Positions 61,021 to 64,000 of a stretch of 64,000 nt of DNA are shown here, one piece after another. The notes under the pieces were generated by a model. The model was not told the origin of the DNA. It ran no database searches and was given only the letters and a program-made list of their open reading frames with translations. Each line of letters begins with the position of its first letter. Within the stretch, counting starts at the first letter, position 1. The position numbers and the translations under genes are program-made. The stretch is from Persicobacter psychrovividus (GTDB taxonomy: Bacteria > Bacteroidota > Bacteroidia > Cytophagales > Cyclobacteriaceae). Where the stretch lies: assembly GCF_036492425.1 (NCBI RefSeq), contig NZ_AP025292.1, forward strand, positions 1,612,001-1,676,000. The letters run 5' to 3'.

Positions 61021-62487
61021 ATGACTGATCTTTCGAAAATATACAAATCGAATCTTTCGCTACTCACCGACCTGTACCAAATCACCATGGCTTATGGCTA
61101 TTGGAAAAATAACAAGCACGAGCAAGAGGCTGTGTATGAATTATACTTCCGTAAAAATCCTTTCGGTGGGGGTTTCAGCATTTCGGCAGGATTGGCTACT
61201 GTTATTGATTACCTCGAAAACTGGACATTCGAAGCAGCGGAAATAAAATATTTGGCTTCGCTGAAAAACCCCTCGGGCAGTCCGATGTTTGAGAAAGGCT
61301 TTTTGGATTATTTGGAGCAAATGAAATTCAGCTGTTCGGTAGAAGGCATCCCTGAAGGGGAAATTATTTTCCCATTTGAACCAGTCTTAAAAGTCAGAGG
61401 TCCTTTGCTTCAAGCGCAATTAATCGAAACACCCCTACTGACTTTGATTAACTTCCAGACCCTGATTGCCACCAAAGCCGCAAGGTTAAAATTAGCTACC
61501 GACGGCGATACCATCCTGGAATTTGGCCTCCGAAGAGCTCAGGGAATCGATGGCGGCTTATCTGCTACCCGTGCCGCTTTCGTTGGCGGAGTAGATGCGA
61601 CTTCAAACGTGCAGGCGGGCATGCTTTTCGGCATTCCTGTAAAGGGCACCCATGCCCACTCTTGGATTTTATCTTTTGACGAGGAAGTGGAAGCCTTTGA
61701 GGCTTTTGCCAAAGCGATGCCCGAAAATACCATTCTGTTGGTCGACACCTACGACACCCTCGAAGGAGTCGCCTCAGCGATTGAAACCATGAAAAAACTC
61801 AGGTCCAAAAATATCCCCTTTCATGGTATCCGACTGGATTCAGGAGATTTGGCTTACCTGAGTATCGAAGCCCGAAAAATGCTTGATCAGGCGGGCTTTA
61901 CCGCCACAAAAATTGTCGCTTCCAATGATTTGGACGAATACATCATTCAATCCCTGAAAAATTCCCAAAATGCAAAAATTGATATTTGGGGTGTTGGCAC
62001 CAAACTCGTTACCGCCTATGACCAACCTGCTCTGGGGGGAGTTTACAAACTAACCAACATCAAGAATCAGGATGGTAAATGGGAATCAAAAATTAAACTT
62101 TCTGAGCAGGCCATCAAGGTGACTACGCCTGGAGATCATCAAATTGTACGTTTTTACAAAAATGGTAAAATGCGGGGAGACATGGTTTTTGACGTCCACC
62201 TTGGGCAGGATGCCGAGTATTTCGTCGATCCAACGGATGTTACCCGCAGAAAAAAAATCAAGATCGACTGGGACGAAAAATTGTTGCTCGAGCCTATTTT
62301 TGAAAAGGGTAAAAAAGTTTATCAGTCGCCTTCCTTAGTGGAAATCCGTGAAAACACCCTGCAAAATATGATGACCCTCGACGATAGCGTAAAGCGATTC
62401 ACACACCCACACCATTATACGGTGGGCTTGGAGCCAAAATTGGACGAAAAGAAACGTCAGATGATTCACACTTTGCGCAAGCATTAA
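61021..62487 (+). CDS. pncB: Nicotinate phosphoribosyltransferase
   Basis: 488 aa, of the long PncB type. Key stretches: LLTDLYQITMAYGYW, YFRKNPFGGGFSISAGL, FGLRRAQGIDGGLSATRAAFVGG (about residues 167-189) and VKGTHAHSWILSF, with the catalytic His, then GIRLDSGDLAYLS and ASNDLDEYII. It converts nicotinate and PRPP to NaMN in NAD salvage. The 275 bases upstream hold no other gene. Monocistronic. Confidence 0.95.
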   Translation: MTDLSKIYKSNLSLLTDLYQITMAYGYWKNNKHEQEAVYELYFRKNPFGGGFSISAGLATVIDYLENWTFEAAEIKYLASLKNPSGSPMFEKGFLDYLEQMKFSCSVEGIPEGEIIFPFEPVLKVRGPLLQAQLIETPLLTLINFQTLIATKAARLKLATDGDTILEFGLRRAQGIDGGLSATRAAFVGGVDATSNVQAGMLFGIPVKGTHAHSWILSFDEEVEAFEAFAKAMPENTILLVDTYDTLEGVASAIETMKKLRSKNIPFHGIRLDSGDLAYLSIEARKMLDQAGFTATKIVASNDLDEYIIQSLKNSQNAKIDIWGVGTKLVTAYDQPALGGVYKLTNIKNQDGKWESKIKLSEQAIKVTTPGDHQIVRFYKNGKMRGDMVFDVHLGQDAEYFVDPTDVTRRKKIKIDWDEKLLLEPIFEKGKKVYQSPSLVEIRENTLQNMMTLDDSVKRFTHPHHYTVGLEPKLDEKKRQMIHTLRKH

Positions 62488-62514
62488 TACAGTTTGGAGA
62501 GGTTTTGATAAGGT

Positions 62515-62746
62515 TTTGTCCACAGAATACACAGATTTCCACAAATTAATTTTTGTGCTAATTATCGTTCTGTTAGCTTTAAATGGTGCAAGGGCGATTG
62601 CGAGAATCCCGCTCGTGATAACCCAATTCTGGTTTAATCGTCCCCTTAGGGTCAATCCAATTTTAATGGTTAGTCCAAACGGGACGCTTGAACTAAAATC
62701 CGCGACAAAAACACTAAACTATAGCGAGCGTCCCACTCGGGATAGC
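62515..62746. repeat. Cluster of intergenic palindromes and a solo CACAGATT arm
   Basis: A solo left arm TTTGTCCACAGAATACACAG (62515-62534) without a partner is followed by three small imperfect palindromes: GCGAGAATCCCGCTCG (62600-62615), TCCAAACGGGACGCTTGAA (62674-62692) and GCGAGCGTCCCACTCGGGAT (62724-62743). The second resembles the palindromes nested in the trpD-trpC element. Confidence 0.7.
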
Positions 62747-62762
62747 ACTACATGATTAATAA

Positions 62763-64000
62763 ATGAACAACAAATCTTCCCTATTTTTAGGAATCATTGG
62801 CCCCGCCCTCTTTTTTTGCTGGGCATCTGCCTTCGGTATGCAATGGGCAGGTCCGCAGCATAAAGGCTATTTGCTGATTTTTTTATGTTTGATATTGGGA
62901 CTGCTGATCCGGCAAAAAGCACCCCTGACAAAAAAAACCGAAAGGTTCTGCTTTGGTCTGGCCCTCTTCCCATTAGTTTTTGCCGATAGCATTTATGGCT
63001 TTCTAAAGGCGCAATCCCTTTATTACGAGCCCATCTTTTATGCCATTGCTGTGGCTACGGGATTTTTCATGCCCAAAATCTGGGGAAAATCAGTGAAAGC
63101 ATTGCTGTGCTCCTCCACCGTGTTATTACTGGTTGGGCTTCTCACTCCTGCCTTCAGCATCCCATATATTTCCTCGGCTGTTTTGATATTCGTCGCCTGT
63201 GCCTATGGTATCTTTGGTCACAATTTGCCCACTTTTTTTGCTAAAAACAGGAAAGTCAGCTACCCTTTCGTACTCCTGATAATCATTTCTTCGCTTTACT
63301 GTCATGGGTATATCAATAAAAAGCCTTTCAGAGATCAGCCCCTTTTCGGTGAACTGATCACGCAACAAATTCAGGGGACGCTGGGAAAATACACCTTCAC
63401 TCAATTCAAAAACACGCAGTGGACCTATAAAAATCAACAGCTGATACAATGCAATGTCGATCAAGCGATGTACCACGAGCCTTTCGTCATGTACCCGATG
63501 CAATACCTCCACAAACCAAAACGACTATTGATTATTGGCGATCTCAATGGAAGTATCCGACAGATTGCAAAAAGGTCAAATTCATGGGCGCAAATTGATT
63601 ATTTGCCATTGGATTATGATGGCGCAAAAGCCATTCAGGGAAAAGACAAAGACTCCTCCACACATTGGATTCAGCAAAGTTTAGGCATGTTTTTGAATAA
63701 CGATCAGCACGATCCTTATGATTTAATTTTGATGGACCTGCCCGAGGCTTTAACCATTCAATTCGGGAGGTGGTACAGTCAAAAATCTTTTCAGCTGGTC
63801 AAAAATCAATTGTCAGAAACAGGAATCATGGTTTGTAATGCCACAAATCCTTTTCTTTTTGCCAACAGTTTTAAAATCATCAAAAACACCATCGCCTCCA
63901 CAGGTATGCACACCAAAGCTTTTCATAACAGCGCGCCCTCACTTGGCGACCGAGCATGGATTATGGCAAGTAAGGCGGATTTTGAACAGCAGGATGCGCT
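62763..64000 (+). CDS. Membrane spermidine-synthase-like protein (partial)
   Basis: 412 codons are visible before the window edge. The first ~200 residues have about seven membrane helices (for example LFLGIIGPALFFCWASAFGM and GYLLIFLCLILGLLI), followed by a spermidine-synthase-type domain: YTFTQFKNTQWTYKNQQLIQ, FVMYPMQYLHKPKRLLIIGDL and YDLILMDLP. The usual SAM-binding GGGDG after LIIG reads GDLNG here, and the usual D(S/L)TDP reads DLPEA, so aminopropyl transfer is doubtful. The 3' end is outside the window. Confidence 0.75.
   Translation, partial: MNNKSSLFLGIIGPALFFCWASAFGMQWAGPQHKGYLLIFLCLILGLLIRQKAPLTKKTERFCFGLALFPLVFADSIYGFLKAQSLYYEPIFYAIAVATGFFMPKIWGKSVKALLCSSTVLLLVGLLTPAFSIPYISSAVLIFVACAYGIFGHNLPTFFAKNRKVSYPFVLLIIISSLYCHGYINKKPFRDQPLFGELITQQIQGTLGKYTFTQFKNTQWTYKNQQLIQCNVDQAMYHEPFVMYPMQYLHKPKRLLIIGDLNGSIRQIAKRSNSWAQIDYLPLDYDGAKAIQGKDKDSSTHWIQQSLGMFLNNDQHDPYDLILMDLPEALTIQFGRWYSQKSFQLVKNQLSETGIMVCNATNPFLFANSFKIIKNTIASTGMHTKAFHNSAPSLGDRAWIMASKADFEQQDA

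Noticed and set aside
62335-62655. 106-aa minus-strand ORF
   Set aside because: It runs over the end of pncB and the intergenic palindromes; composition is not protein-like.
1-64000. tRNA or rRNA genes
   Set aside because: I scanned the intergenic regions for T-loop-like GGTTCRA sequences with flanking stems and for rRNA motifs and found nothing convincing.

Overview
The window looks like a chromosomal segment of a Bacteroidota bacterium, most likely a marine or environmental member of the Cytophagales (Flammeovirga/Persicobacter-like). The support is a type IX secretion C-terminal sorting domain on a subtilase, Reg_prop/Y_Y_Y beta-propeller sensors, a CtlX-type citrulline hydrolase, weak or absent Shine-Dalgarno sequences, and promoters that fit the Bacteroidota pattern TTTG-N17/18-TAnnTTTG. 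The genus assignment is inference. No rRNA, tRNA or CRISPR array is visible.

Layout. 1-2.6 kb: the end of a GH3 glucosidase and a secreted alpha/alpha-barrel-like protein. 2.6-8.0 kb: mixed genes, including a DUF2834 membrane protein, an AAA/PD-(D/E)XK protein, a RelE/HigA-type toxin-antitoxin pair with a palindromic operator, a DacB-type PBP4 lipoprotein and a META-domain lipoprotein. 8.1-18.6 kb: the centrepiece, a Bacteroidota-type promoter, a 26-codon leader peptide with a His-x-His-Ala-Trp-Tyr-Trp-His cluster, a textbook attenuator, then trpE-G-D-C-F-B-A followed by hisH-A-F-IE. Five of the trp/his junctions hold long imperfect palindromes built from CACAGATT units, several with a second palindrome nested inside. 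18.8-30.5 kb: singletons (membrane MutS-like ATPase, an SDR lacking its catalytic Tyr, a phosphodiester glycosidase, glycerate kinase, CtlX, a TPR lipoprotein, a receiver-histidine kinase hybrid, an FGGY sugar kinase). 31-34.2 kb: a three-gene siderophore/B12-type ABC importer. 34.7-37.2 kb: a complete IS21-family element with exact ends and a 7-bp target duplication. 38.3-43.1 kb: mnmA, a TPR protein, a T9SS subtilase overlapping a thioredoxin, and a degenerate TrpF-like protein. 43.2-51.9 kb: an ArnT-like glycosyltransferase and two tandem ~1,100-aa propeller/SpoIIE phosphatases. 52.2-53.7 kb: a second intact IS with 12-bp perfect terminal repeats and a 9-bp target duplication. 53.8-64 kb: PAP2 phosphatase-trmB-folC, nadA, a U32 peptidase-ferredoxin pair, pncB, and the start of a membrane spermidine-synthase-like gene cut by the window edge.

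How the genes work together. The trp genes supply all steps from chorismate to tryptophan. The four his genes supply the central and late-middle part of histidine synthesis (PRPP-derived intermediate to imidazole glycerol phosphate). Both pathways use PRPP, and both amino acids are read by codons in the leader peptide, which suggests joint His/Trp attenuation of one long transcript. nadA and pncB are two separate entries to NAD synthesis. The tandem SpoIIE sensors and the orphan receiver-kinase hybrid are signalling outputs whose partners are not in view.
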